Counted from the first letter of the stretch, positions 18,357 through 27,171 are shown. The stretch: DNA of 64,000 nucleotides from an uncultured Porphyromonadaceae bacterium (GCA_947573485.1 CANPGB010000004.1:1-64000); one strand, 5' to 3'. Notes: generated from the sequence alone by a model not told the origin. Program-made: numbers and translations.

Positions 18357-19604
18357 TTATCGGTTTGCCGCCGCCGTAGCCTCGAAGTCGAGGGCCTCGG
18401 CGAGGATGCTTATGGGGTTTTCAACTTTTATGCCCGTGCTCATCTCAATCTGCCACTTGCAGGTCTCGCAGTCGCATGCCACCACATCGGGTGCTATGCG
18501 CCGCAGCTTGTCGAAGAGCTCGGCGCCTATGGCCTGCGACGTTGCGTAGTTCTCCTTCTTGAAACCGTAGGTGCCCGCTATGCCGCAGCACTGCGACTCG
18601 ACAGGCACAAAAGTTATGCCCGGAATGAGCTTGAGCAGCCGTATGGAGTATATCGCCCAACCGAGCTTCTGTATATGGCACGAAGTATGGTAGGTGACGC
18701 GGCGTGTGTACTCGGGCTTGAACACGAGCTTCACAGCTCCGCGCTCCACCTCGCGGGCAAGCCATGCCGAGGCGAGCATCATGTTGGAGCGCACGGCGCT
18801 GTTGTCAACCTCTAACAGATGCGGATACTCGTCGCGCATTGTGAAGGCGCACGACGAACCCGTGAAGAGCACCGGCGCATCGGCGTCGGCGCCCAGAGCC
18901 GCCTGCATCGCCTTTATATTGTGGCGGGCATCGGCGCGGGCGCTGTCGGTGAGGCGGTTGGCAATCTTTGCCACCCCGCAGCAACGCTCTCCCTTGATGA
19001 GCCGCACGCCTATACCTGCGGCGTTGAGTACCCGCACAAGGTCGAGTCCTAAGGCGGGGTAATTGTAGTTCACATAGCAGCCGTGGAAGTACACCGCCTG
19101 CCTCGGATAGCCCTTCTGCGCGTCGGCCAGTGACTTGAACTGCTGCGCAAAAGTCGTGGCGGAGTAGGCCGGGAAAGTGCGGTGGCTGTCAATGCCCAGC
19201 ACCGCCTGCAGCCCTTGCTTTACTATGCGCCGCCGCAGCATGAAATTGGTGACGGGAGCTAATGCACCGGCTACCGTGCCCATGAAGTCGGTGTTTGCCA
19301 GCATGCGGTCGCGCAGCTTCACCGGCGAGCGGTCGTAGCGTATTCGCGCGCGCTGTATGATGTCGCCTATACGCACCCCCGAGGGGCAGGCCACCTCGCA
19401 GCGCTTGCAGTTCAGGCAATATTTGAGGGCGCTGTCGTAGAAGGCAGGGTTTTTCAAGCGGTACCTCTCGCCGTCGGGGCCGGCCTGCTTGGGTCCCGGA
19501 TAATCGGGATTGACGCTGAGAAGAGGGCAGTATACGGTGCACACCGTGCACTTTATGCACTGCTCGAAGTTGTCGCGGCTTATGTTCTGTACTTGATATT
19601 CCAT
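18357..19604 (-). CDS. glpC: Anaerobic glycerol-3-phosphate dehydrogenase subunit C
   Basis: Membrane-associated iron-sulfur subunit that passes electrons from GlpAB to menaquinone. The 415 residues hold two N-terminal 4Fe-4S motifs (Cys16, 19, 22, 26 then Pro; Cys63, 66, 69, 73 then Pro) and two C-terminal CCG-type cysteine-rich domains (GERCCGVAK; SQCCGIAGTYGFKKENY). Start is four bases after the glpB stop. Confidence 0.95.
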   Translation of the reverse strand: MEYQVQNISRDNFEQCIKCTVCTVYCPLLSVNPDYPGPKQAGPDGERYRLKNPAFYDSALKYCLNCKRCEVACPSGVRIGDIIQRARIRYDRSPVKLRDRMLANTDFMGTVAGALAPVTNFMLRRRIVKQGLQAVLGIDSHRTFPAYSATTFAQQFKSLADAQKGYPRQAVYFHGCYVNYNYPALGLDLVRVLNAAGIGVRLIKGERCCGVAKIANRLTDSARADARHNIKAMQAALGADADAPVLFTGSSCAFTMRDEYPHLLEVDNSAVRSNMMLASAWLAREVERGAVKLVFKPEYTRRVTYHTSCHIQKLGWAIYSIRLLKLIPGITFVPVESQCCGIAGTYGFKKENYATSQAIGAELFDKLRRIAPDVVACDCETCKWQIEMSTGIKVENPISILAEALDFEATAAANR

Positions 19605-19608
19605 TGTC

Positions 19609-20850
19609 TCAGCTGTTTATAATGAGGTCGGCCACATGCAGCGCCGTGGTTATGGCTATGCCCGCGCCCGACTCCTCGGTGAGCGGGTCGGCACCCCCGA
19701 GCACGGCACCGGCAGCGTAGAGGTTCTCCACAGCCGAGCCGCCACGCAGGGGGTGGAAAGCGGCATCGGTGGCAACGCCGAAACTCATGTAGGGTTGCCG
19801 AGCGAAGAAGTCGGCATCGAACCAGCGGTCGCGGTCGTCGGTGGCCTGCACGTCGAGCCCGAAGAGCGGCTCGTATATTTTATGGGGTGCCGCCACTATG
19901 CCGCGGCTGAAAATACCGCCCCCGGCAAGTATAAAGCGGTCGGCCTCGAGATAGTCGTCGCAGAGCGAGGCCGTCTCTATGGCGCGCACACTGCCGTCGG
20001 CGTTCATATGGGCGGCCACTGCCGAGTCGCCGAGCAGATAGGTGCCTCCGAGCTGCCCGAAGCGGTGGCGCAGAAGTTGCTGCGCACGGTGGCCGGTAAC
20101 CGACATCGGCGTGACGGGCACGCAGTAGAGCGGCACACCCACCATGCGGCGCAGGCGCTGAAGGTGCTCCTCGCTGTCGAAACCGATAACCGCAGGTATG
20201 AAAACGGTATCGGCATCGCCGCAAACCTTGTTAATCTCAATGGCTAATTCCTCGAGAGCCTCGCCGCGCAGCAGTCGTGCCACCGAGGCGGCACGCATCT
20301 CCCCCGAACTGCGGCGCAGGCGCTCCACAGCTTCTATTTTCACGCTTGCCGTGCGGCAGCGCACGCCTAAGGCTCCGAGCCCGTCGGCAAGGTACGAGGG
20401 GTAGAAATCGAGGAAGCCCTCGAAGTTCACTATCACGCAGTCTTTCATCGGAGGCCGTTCGCCCGAGAAGGTCATGAAATCGCCCATGGTGAGCCACGAC
20501 GAGCGCAACTTGCCCAGCGGACTGAGGTGCCGGTGGTTGGCGCGGCTCGTGCCTTTAAGGGTGATGCCGGCCTCGGCAAAGAGGAGCGGGGCGGCATCGG
20601 CATAGGCGCCCGTGGCCTCCGCGCCCATTTTGCGGTAAGGGTGCGTGGGCGGCAACAACTCTATGCCCGCCAAGGGCGATTCAAGAGTCTTGCCTCCGGC
20701 TTTGCCTAATAGCCCGAAAGAACCCGAGCAGAAGTGCAGCGCACTTTGCCCGCTTGATATTATCGCTACTTTCCGGCGAGCTTTGGCAAGAGCCGTGCCT
20801 GCCACGAGGCCACTGAGGCCCCCGCCGGTGATTACAACATCGAATTTCAT
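19609..20850 (-). CDS. glpB: Anaerobic glycerol-3-phosphate dehydrogenase subunit B
   Basis: FAD/FMN-type subunit linking GlpA to GlpC. I start at ATG 20850 (MKFDVVITGGGLSGLVAGTA), which places the dinucleotide-binding GxGxxG motif at residues 9-14 and overlaps the glpA stop as ATGA. An earlier Met at 20907 would lie inside glpA coding sequence. The end has the flavoprotein block GAVLGGADPLTEESGAGIAI. 413 residues, normal for GlpB. Confidence 0.94.
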   Translation of the reverse strand: MKFDVVITGGGLSGLVAGTALAKARRKVAIISSGQSALHFCSGSFGLLGKAGGKTLESPLAGIELLPPTHPYRKMGAEATGAYADAAPLLFAEAGITLKGTSRANHRHLSPLGKLRSSWLTMGDFMTFSGERPPMKDCVIVNFEGFLDFYPSYLADGLGALGVRCRTASVKIEAVERLRRSSGEMRAASVARLLRGEALEELAIEINKVCGDADTVFIPAVIGFDSEEHLQRLRRMVGVPLYCVPVTPMSVTGHRAQQLLRHRFGQLGGTYLLGDSAVAAHMNADGSVRAIETASLCDDYLEADRFILAGGGIFSRGIVAAPHKIYEPLFGLDVQATDDRDRWFDADFFARQPYMSFGVATDAAFHPLRGGSAVENLYAAGAVLGGADPLTEESGAGIAITTALHVADLIINS

Positions 20851-22493
20851 AGTGCTGACGTATCGGTTTTGCCGGGAGCGAGGCCGCATACCCCCTGATA
20901 AATCCATGCCGAGAAATTGGCCTCGACCAAAGTCTGCCCCCAGCCCACGGGGCGCATGCCTTTCCAGCGCTCGTTGATAAAAGAGGCAAGGTCGGCAAGC
21001 GCAACATCGTTGCCGAAACTGCGGGCGAGCATCGCCGAAGCACGGCAGGCACAGATGCTGCCCTGGCAGGTGCCCATGCCCAATCGGGTGCGGCGGCGCA
21101 GGTTCACGAGATTATTTACTTCGAGCCTGTTGATGGCGTAGTCAGTCTCGGCGGCAGTAACGCGTTCGCACTCGCACACGAGGGCGTCGTCGCTGTCACG
21201 GCTGAAATCTATGTCGCCCGAGAGTGTGCCGTGACGCCCCTTGGCAGCCAATTGATTGGTGCTTAATTCTATGATATGCGACTTGCGGAAACGCTTCTTC
21301 TCGGGCTTGGGCTCCTCCTCAGAGCCGGGCAGTGGCAGCTCGGCGGTGCGGCAGGCAGCCTCGACGCCCAACTTGCGGCAGGCCATATCGGCAGCCTGCT
21401 CGGCCATGAGGCGGTAGGTCATAAGCTTTCCGCCCGAAATTGTTATCATGCCCTCCACACTGTCGCGCGCGGCATGGTCGAAACACACTATTCCGCGGCT
21501 TATGCTGCGCCCCGAAGGGTCGTCGTCCGACGCTATGAGCGGCCTCACACCGCTGTAGGCGCGCAGTATGCGCGTATAGGCAAGAGCCGGAGCTATCTTC
21601 ATGCCCTCACGCAGGAGTATATCCACCTCCTCCTGTGTAACATCCATGCGGTCAACCGCATCGTAGGGCACGCGGCTCGACGTCGTGCCTATGAGCGATA
21701 TCGTGTCCCCCGGCACGAGAATATCGGCGTCGGCAGGCTTGCGGCAGCGGTTTATAACCACATTGTTCACACGGTGACCGAAGATAAGCAGCGCACCCTT
21801 GGCCGGAAACATATTGATGTTTATCCCCGCCATGGCAGCGATGCCGTGTCCCCATATGCCGCCCGCGTTTATCACCAGACGGCTGCGGATGTCGAAAAGC
21901 TCTTGCGAGCCCTGGCGACGCAGCCTCACGCCGCGCACCCTGTCGCCCTCCTTGATGAGCTCCTCCACGCAGTGATAAGTGAGCACATCGGCACCGTGAA
22001 GCTTGGCATCGACAACATTGGCCGTCGTGAGCCTGAATGGGTCAACGGCACCGTCGGGCACCGTCACCGCACCCGTGATTGCCGGGTTTACCGACGGCTC
22101 CATGCGCAGAGCCTCGGCAGGGTCGATGGCGCGCGCGTCAATACCGGCAGCACGGCAGGCATCGATGAAAGTCGACTGGTAGCCAAGGTCATCTTCGGGC
22201 AGAGTTACAAAGAGACCGCCCGTGGGCTCCACGCAGTGCCGTGCTATGCGGCGGAGAATCATATTCTCCTCAATGCACTCCGTGGCCGACTCCCGGTCGG
22301 TCACGGCATAGCGTGCGCCGCTGTGCAGCAGCCCGTGGTTACGCCCCGTGGCTCCCGCGGTGAAATCGAAGCGCTCTACAAGCAGAGTGCGCAGCCCGCG
22401 CATGGCGCAGTCGCGCGCAGTACCCGCTCCGGTGGCACCCGCACCGATTATCACCACGTCGTATTCCTTTAATAATTGTGTGTTGTTTAGCAT
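20847..22493 (-). CDS. glpA: Anaerobic glycerol-3-phosphate dehydrogenase subunit A
   Basis: Catalytic FAD subunit oxidising sn-glycerol-3-phosphate to dihydroxyacetone phosphate. I start at ATG 22493 (MLNNTQLLKEYDVVIIGAGA), right after a consensus promoter. The upstream Met at 22574 lies beyond that promoter. Residues ~15-20 form the GAGATG dinucleotide fold. A C-terminal BFD-like [2Fe-2S] domain has Cys440, Cys442, Cys476 and Cys481 (CEC...TCQGSICAC). 548 residues, first gene of the operon glpA-glpB-glpC-glpT-HAD. Confidence 0.95.
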   Translation of the reverse strand: MLNNTQLLKEYDVVIIGAGATGAGTARDCAMRGLRTLLVERFDFTAGATGRNHGLLHSGARYAVTDRESATECIEENMILRRIARHCVEPTGGLFVTLPEDDLGYQSTFIDACRAAGIDARAIDPAEALRMEPSVNPAITGAVTVPDGAVDPFRLTTANVVDAKLHGADVLTYHCVEELIKEGDRVRGVRLRRQGSQELFDIRSRLVINAGGIWGHGIAAMAGININMFPAKGALLIFGHRVNNVVINRCRKPADADILVPGDTISLIGTTSSRVPYDAVDRMDVTQEEVDILLREGMKIAPALAYTRILRAYSGVRPLIASDDDPSGRSISRGIVCFDHAARDSVEGMITISGGKLMTYRLMAEQAADMACRKLGVEAACRTAELPLPGSEEEPKPEKKRFRKSHIIELSTNQLAAKGRHGTLSGDIDFSRDSDDALVCECERVTAAETDYAINRLEVNNLVNLRRRTRLGMGTCQGSICACRASAMLARSFGNDVALADLASFINERWKGMRPVGWGQTLVEANFSAWIYQGVCGLAPGKTDTSAL

Positions 22494-22510
22494 AATTGTG
22501 TTCTGTGCCT

Positions 22511-22541
22511 CAAAATTACACAAAAATATTTGAATAACAAG
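22511..22541 (-). promoter_or_regulatory. Promoter of the glp operon
   Basis: On the - strand CTTG (22538-22541) is followed after 19 bases by TAATTTTG (22511-22518), matching the Bacteroidetes -33/-7 pattern. Predicted transcription start is about 12 bases before the glpA ATG. Confidence 0.7.
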
Positions 22542-22607
22542 CTGTCGCCGCTCGAAAAATTTTAAGAATACCATGCCTCGCTATATGCTGAAAATTAATT
22601 ATTGTCT

Positions 22608-22641
22608 TTTGGGCGTGAATTGAAAAAAATCCGTAATTTTG
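22608..22641 (+). promoter_or_regulatory. Promoter abutting the AlbA-domain gene start
   Basis: TTTG (22608-22611), 22 bases, then TAATTTTG (22634-22641). The expected transcription start falls at or within a base or two of the ATG at 22646, predicting a leaderless or nearly leaderless mRNA. Confidence 0.65.
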
Positions 22642-22645
22642 TAGT

Positions 22646-24046
22646 ATGACAGCAGATGAAGTCAAAAATATCATAAGATGTGGTGAGACCTCGACCAAAC
22701 AGTTCAAGGAAACGTTCAAGGTCGCAGAGGATGTTGCCAATGAATTTGTTGCGTTCTCCAATTCGGAGGGCGGTTCTATTTTTATTGGAATTGATGATAA
22801 AACCGGTGAAATTAAAGGTCTTGACTTCGCTCAGCTCCGTAATATCGGTCAGTTAATCTCTGCCGCTGCCGAGAGCAGGGTTCATCCTGCAATTTATCCT
22901 GTTGTAGAGACTATTATAGTTGATGAAAAAGCCGTTATGGTCGTTACTGTCCCTAAGGGGACCGACGCACCTTATACAAACAATAGGGGTGAACTATATG
23001 TGAAGCAGGGGCCGGATAAACGAAGAGTAACGGATAATAATGAGATACTTAGGCTGTTGTCAAATTCAAACAATTTTCAACCCGACAGACAGCCTGTTTT
23101 CAAGACCTCTGTTTCGGATTTAGACAGCAAGGCACTTGATGAATTTTTTCAGCGCAGCCTCGGTAAAACATCCGATAATTTAGGCTTACCGTTGACTAAA
23201 GCTCTTGAAAATCTAAACCTTCTAAATGATGACGGACGGCTTACTCTTGGCGGTCTAATGTTTTTTGCCAAAAATCCGCAGCAGTTTTGTCCTGCATTCA
23301 ATATAAAGGCTGTTTGGTTCTTTGGTAATTCAATAGGTGGTTGTGACTACCGCGATAGTAAGGATATCGACGGAACAATTCCCGAGATGTTTGAGGATGG
23401 TATGCGTTTCCTTGAATCTTGTCTTCATCGTTATCAGGCCGGGCAGAATTTTAATTCTATTGGCGTTTTGGAAATTTCAGAGGTCGCATTAAGAGAACTT
23501 TTGCAAAATGCGCTCGTTCATCGCTCTTGGCTCAAACCTGCACCTATTCGGCTTCTTGTATTTGACGACAGGGTAGAGATCATAAGTCCCGGTGCGTTGC
23601 CAAATAATTTAACTGTTGAAGATATTAAACTTGGAAATGCTTATCAGCGCAACCAACTTCTTGCCAATCTTTGTGCCAAGACAATGGATTACCGTGGTCT
23701 TGGCTCCGGTATTATACGCGCGTTGCAGTTCGATAAAAATATTGAATTTCATAACGAAGTAAGCGGTGACCAATTTCGAGTGATTCTATGGAGAGGAGAA
23801 CTCAATAGTTCAGAGAAAGGTTCAGAGAAAGGTTCAAAGAAAAGTTCAGAGAAAAGTTCAGAGAAAACTGAGGTCTTGATTGTAAGGATAATATCCGAGA
23901 ATAAGAATGTAACAATAAGTATGCTCTCAAAAGAATTGGCTATCTCTGAAAGGGCAGTATCCAAACAATTGAAGAAACTTCAGCAATCAGGAAAGATTCG
24001 TCGTGTGGGTCCTGATAAAGGAGGGCATTGGGAAATTTGTGAATAG
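22646..24046 (+). CDS. AlbA/Schlafen-domain ATP-binding transcriptional regulator
   Basis: 466-residue protein. An N-terminal AlbA_2 (Schlafen-like) DNA/RNA-binding domain covers residues ~10-125 (SEGGSIFIGIDDKTGEIKG). A middle GHKL-like ATP-binding region includes ALRELLQNALVHRSW and FDDRVEIISPGALPNNL. A C-terminal winged helix follows (SMLSKELAISERAVSKQLKK). Between the last two lies a Ser-Glu-Lys linker made by five 12-bp repeats. Base composition is AT-richer than its neighbours, suggesting transfer. It stands alone. Members are often called ATP-dependent helicase-like or regulators; the true function is unknown. Confidence 0.82.
   Translation: MTADEVKNIIRCGETSTKQFKETFKVAEDVANEFVAFSNSEGGSIFIGIDDKTGEIKGLDFAQLRNIGQLISAAAESRVHPAIYPVVETIIVDEKAVMVVTVPKGTDAPYTNNRGELYVKQGPDKRRVTDNNEILRLLSNSNNFQPDRQPVFKTSVSDLDSKALDEFFQRSLGKTSDNLGLPLTKALENLNLLNDDGRLTLGGLMFFAKNPQQFCPAFNIKAVWFFGNSIGGCDYRDSKDIDGTIPEMFEDGMRFLESCLHRYQAGQNFNSIGVLEISEVALRELLQNALVHRSWLKPAPIRLLVFDDRVEIISPGALPNNLTVEDIKLGNAYQRNQLLANLCAKTMDYRGLGSGIIRALQFDKNIEFHNEVSGDQFRVILWRGELNSSEKGSEKGSKKSSEKSSEKTEVLIVRIISENKNVTISMLSKELAISERAVSKQLKKLQQSGKIRRVGPDKGGHWEICE
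23807..23866 (+). repeat. Five tandem 12-bp repeats inside the AlbA gene
   Basis: Consensus AGTTCAGAGAAA, units at 23807, 23819, 23831, 23843 and 23855. They encode SSEK, GSEK, GSKK, SSEK and SSEK. Because the unit is a multiple of three, gain or loss of copies would change linker length without a frameshift. Confidence 0.93.
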
Positions 24047-24111
24047 TCCCTAAATTCTGTTCTTCGTCGCTTCTCCACTGAGTGCCTTATGAAATTTCAA
24101 TTATATTGCTT

Positions 24112-24168
24112 AACTTTGAATTGAGATTTAGGCTGTAATGTCTATTCTTGAAAGATTCTTTACTTTTG
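24112..24168 (+). promoter_or_regulatory. Candidate -7 boxes before the carbonic anhydrase gene
   Basis: Two TAnnTTTG matches, TAACTTTG (24112-24119) and TACTTTTG (24161-24168). Neither has a good TTTG partner at the right distance. The second would start transcription about 17 bases before the ATG. Confidence 0.4.
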
Positions 24169-24190
24169 TGTTGAAGAAAAATATTGACCT

Positions 24191-24730
24191 ATGATCGACG
24201 AAATTCTCCGCCACAACCGCGAGTTTGTGGCATCGGGAGCCTACCGCGCTTTCGAGACTTCTAAATACCCTGACAAGAAAATTGCCATAGTTACGTGCAT
24301 GGATACCCGTCTGGTAGAGCTGCTGCCCGCCGCGCTGGGTTTTCGCAACGGCGACGTAAAACTGATAAAGAACGCCGGAGGCACTATCACCAATCCCTTC
24401 GACTCTACCATGCGCTCTCTGCTTGTGGCTGTCTATGAGCTTGGCGTTAACGAGGTTATGATTATCGGCCATACGGGCTGCGGCGTGCAGGGCATGGACG
24501 CCTCCGAAATGCTCGAGCTCATGCGCTCGCGTGGCGTCGACGAGGAGCATATATCGCTCATGCGCCACTGCGGAATCGACCTCGACAGCTGGCTCCACGG
24601 CTTTACCGATACAGCCGATGCCGTAAACGAAACCGTCGACCTCGTGCGAAATCACCCGCTTATGCCACGCGACGTGCGCGTTGCCGGATATATCATGGAC
24701 TCTACAACAGGCGAGCTTACGCTTGTATAG
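24191..24730 (+). CDS. Beta-class carbonic anhydrase
   Basis: Cytoplasmic zinc enzyme interconverting CO2 and bicarbonate. 179 residues, at the short end for the class. Zinc ligands are Cys36 (in TCMDTR, with the Asp38-Arg40 dyad), His94 and Cys97 (GHTGCG). The NAGG segment at residues 61-64 also fits. Single-gene unit ending at a strong hairpin. Bicarbonate supply for succinate-forming carboxylation is a likely role in a Bacteroidales anaerobe, but that is inference. Confidence 0.92.
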   Translation: MIDEILRHNREFVASGAYRAFETSKYPDKKIAIVTCMDTRLVELLPAALGFRNGDVKLIKNAGGTITNPFDSTMRSLLVAVYELGVNEVMIIGHTGCGVQGMDASEMLELMRSRGVDEEHISLMRHCGIDLDSWLHGFTDTADAVNETVDLVRNHPLMPRDVRVAGYIMDSTTGELTLV

Positions 24731-24757
24731 ACGCCAATCCCGCCAACAGATAAAAGC

Positions 24758-24793
24758 AAGGGGCCGCGCCGGTAGATTCCGGCGCGGCCCCTT
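24758..24793. terminator. Bidirectional terminator
   Basis: Perfect 15-bp GC-rich stem AAGGGGCCGCGCCGG with its complement around a TAGATT loop. It lies between the convergent carbonic anhydrase and SGNH hydrolase genes. On the - strand it is followed by a T-rich stretch (CTTTTATC). Confidence 0.85.
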
Positions 24794-24811
24794 GGGCATC
24801 TTGTTCATGTG

Positions 24812-25501
24812 TCATTCACCGCTTCCCGTAGCGAGAGCTTTCAGAAGCACCTGCTCCATAATGGCGTAACCCTCTTCGTTGGGGTGCACGCCGTCGGTCG
24901 AGAGCCCCGCGCGCATCCCCTTGCCGTCGTCGGCCACCATTGCCGAGTAATAGTCGATGTAGGGCAGACCCTTCTCATCGGCATATGCGCGGATACTGCG
25001 GTTAAGCTCCTTTATTTCCTCGGCCACATCCTGCAGCCCGGGATTCCATGGGAAGGACACTGCCGGAAGCACCGATGAGAGATATACGGCTATGCCATTG
25101 GCGAGCGCTATCTCTGTCATCGATTTTATATTGCCTAAGGTGCGCTCGCGGTTGTAGGGGTGGGTGTTGCGTGCAACATCGTTGGTGCCCGAGTTTATAA
25201 CCACGGCGCGTGGTGCGAGGGCTACAACATCGTCGCGGAAACGCGAGAGCATCTGGTACGATGTCTGCCCCGATATGCCGCGGCCCACAAGGTGATTGCC
25301 GGAGAAGAACGCCGCGCGCTTGCGGGGCCACATATCGGTTATGGAGTTGCCCATGAGCACTATGCGCTGCGGGTCGGCTGCGGCGTTTGCTATGCTGTCG
25401 TTGGCAGCGGCATAGCGCTCAAGGTTAATCCAGTCGGGAACGGCGGCGAAGAGGCTCGCAGAGGCTGCCAGCAACGCTGCCGCGGTGAACAGTCGTTTCA
25501 T
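24812..25501 (-). CDS. Secreted SGNH/GDSL-family hydrolase
   Basis: 229 residues with a Sec signal peptide (MKRLFTAAALLAASASLFAA). SGNH blocks are intact: GNSIT with catalytic Ser53, a Gly in GRGISGQT, GTND with Asn107, and DGVHP supplying Asp203 and His206. The closest recognisable types are platelet-activating-factor acetylhydrolase-like esterases and sialate or xylan O-acetylesterases. Substrate unknown. The 246-bp inverted-repeat element begins three bases upstream of its start codon, so its promoter must lie inside or beyond that element. Confidence 0.88.
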   Translation of the reverse strand: MKRLFTAAALLAASASLFAAVPDWINLERYAAANDSIANAAADPQRIVLMGNSITDMWPRKRAAFFSGNHLVGRGISGQTSYQMLSRFRDDVVALAPRAVVINSGTNDVARNTHPYNRERTLGNIKSMTEIALANGIAVYLSSVLPAVSFPWNPGLQDVAEEIKELNRSIRAYADEKGLPYIDYYSAMVADDGKGMRAGLSTDGVHPNEEGYAIMEQVLLKALATGSGE

Positions 25502-25504
25502 ATT

Positions 25505-25750
25505 TTAGAGGGTGTTTAATAAGAAATGTTAATGGATTTGAGCTGTATTTTTGAGGAAATTTTTGTAAATGAGGAAGGAGCGTAGCGAGCTACGCGACTG
25601 ACGAGTTTGCGGAAATTTACCAAAAAGACGGCCAAAGACATTGACAATTAAAATATGTTGAGTGAGTGAAATCGGCAAATGGTTGGTAACAACCACTTTG
25701 ACGATTTTGCGAACGATTCATTTTAAGTTTTATTATTAAACACCCTCTAA
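25505..25750. mobile_element. MITE-like element with 18-bp terminal inverted repeats
   Basis: The ends at 25505-25522 and 25733-25750 are perfect 18-bp inverted repeats (TTAGAGGGTGTTTAATAA). The 246-bp interior has no ORF of note but holds a tight hairpin GCGTAGC-GA-GCTACGC (25580-25595). A 28/30 match to its right end recurs at 47352. No obvious target duplication is visible. It fills almost the whole space between two genes, as non-autonomous transposon relics often do. Confidence 0.7.
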
Positions 25751-25773
25751 TAGATAATTGCTTGTGAAGATGC

Positions 25774-27105
25774 TTAGCGCACAATAAGCTTGGTAGCCTT
25801 GTTACCCTGGCGGCGGATGTAGATGCCGGGGGCAAGCTTGTTGCCGTCAACGGGCATACCGTTGAGGTTGAAGTACTGCACGGGGGCGTCGTCGGCACTC
25901 TCAATAGCGGCTACCGAGCTGAAATCTTTGTAGTCGGAGTACACCTTGCGCGAGTTGTGTTCCCATACACCTTCCTCGTTCAGCCACATGGAAATCACCT
26001 CGGTAGGATAGCCGTAGGTGCTGTCGTAGGTGACCTCGTTTTTCTCTTCGCGGGTATACGAGTAGTCGTCGCTTACAGAGCTTGACATATAGCTTGTCAT
26101 TATGCCATAGGCGTCGTAGGTGGCTGCCTCTTTATAGCGGGATTCTCCGTCCTCGGTGAGGGCGCCGGTCTCTTCGTTGTAGTCGAAATCAACTTCATAT
26201 TCTTCGGAACTATAGCTGCCGTAGCTGTCGAGCACTGTATAATCCATTGAATAGATGAGCTTGCCGTTGTAGGTGAGCTGCACTTTGTAGCTTCCCTTGT
26301 TGTCGGGATACTCCGCGGTGATGTACACGGGCTCTTTGAAGCTGTCGTATACAGTGGCTGTGGCGCTCTTTATGCGGTTTGCACCCTCGAAGTAGTCTTC
26401 GGCATCGAGGTCGTTATAGTCAGTTATGAAAATCTGGCCGTTGGTGTTCTGCCATACGATGTCTTTGAGCTGCAGTTCTATCTCGTTGTCGTCGGTGTCG
26501 GTATTGGTGATTTCGGTAGCCTTTCCGTCGCTGCCGTATTTTATCTCCGAGACCTCGCCGAGAGTCATCTCGCCGCTGTACGACGAATACTGCTCAACCT
26601 TGGTGATATTACCTGCCTCATTGCGGGTAATCACGTTTTTGTCATCTCCGTTCAGCGACCACTTGTTTTCTTCCTCGTCCCAGAAGAAAGATTTATACTC
26701 AGTTTCCACATCGATGCGTGAGTCGTAGCCGTATTCCGATTTCGAGCTGTTTACATATTTCTCTCCGTCGAAGAAAGAATATGTCACCGAGCTTTCAAGA
26801 CCGCGCTCGTTATATGTATAAGTGGTTTTATTAGAGCTCGATTCTTGAGTCTCGAGAAGTCCGTTGGCAAAGTAAGTGCGCTTCTCGGTCTCGTAGAGAT
26901 TCCAATCCTGCTCGTCGTAGTTCCAAAAATAGGTTGCGATGGTGCCGGGGAGCCACTTTTCAGAGCCTGTAGCGTGGCGCGGACCTTTGCGGGCGGCCTC
27001 CATGCGCTTTTCTGATTTGGCTTTGAGTTCTGCCGGAGTGTTGTCGGCGGCCTGCAGGGTCATAGTGCAGGCAAGTGCAGTGCAGATGAGTAAAAATTTT
27101 TTCAT
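25774..27105 (-). CDS. Secreted YD-repeat-like protein with Por-like C-terminal tail
   Basis: 443 residues. Signal peptide MKKFLLICTALACTMTLQAA. The body is rich in Tyr, Glu and Asp and has degenerate repeats with Y-E-x-G patterns (TYTYNERGLESSVTYSFF; NVITRNEAGNITKVEQY), resembling YD/RHS-like beta repeats. The last ~35 residues (YFNLNGMPVDGNKLAPGIYI... ending KLIVR) match the tail found on many secreted Bacteroidales proteins and resembling type IX sorting domains. No enzymatic motif seen. Function unknown. Confidence 0.75.
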   Translation of the reverse strand: MKKFLLICTALACTMTLQAADNTPAELKAKSEKRMEAARKGPRHATGSEKWLPGTIATYFWNYDEQDWNLYETEKRTYFANGLLETQESSSNKTTYTYNERGLESSVTYSFFDGEKYVNSSKSEYGYDSRIDVETEYKSFFWDEEENKWSLNGDDKNVITRNEAGNITKVEQYSSYSGEMTLGEVSEIKYGSDGKATEITNTDTDDNEIELQLKDIVWQNTNGQIFITDYNDLDAEDYFEGANRIKSATATVYDSFKEPVYITAEYPDNKGSYKVQLTYNGKLIYSMDYTVLDSYGSYSSEEYEVDFDYNEETGALTEDGESRYKEAATYDAYGIMTSYMSSSVSDDYSYTREEKNEVTYDSTYGYPTEVISMWLNEEGVWEHNSRKVYSDYKDFSSVAAIESADDAPVQYFNLNGMPVDGNKLAPGIYIRRQGNKATKLIVR

Positions 27106-27150
27106 AAATATTCCTTGGTTTATTAACTATTGGAAATTGATTTAGAGCTG

Positions 27151-27158
27151 CAAAGTTA
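27151..27158 (-). promoter_or_regulatory. -7 box of the YD-repeat-like gene
   Basis: TAACTTTG on the - strand, 46 bases before the ATG at 27105. It is immediately downstream of the AAA+ gene stop. I do not see a matching TTTG at -33. Confidence 0.45.
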
Positions 27159-27171
27159 CAAAAAATATCAC

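Noticed and set aside
21276-22472. 398-codon open frame on the + strand
   Set aside because: Mirror of glpA. His/Arg/Val-rich translation with no domain or start signal.
25505-25750. Autonomous insertion sequence
   Set aside because: No transposase ORF fits within 246 bp; only inverted ends and a hairpin are present.
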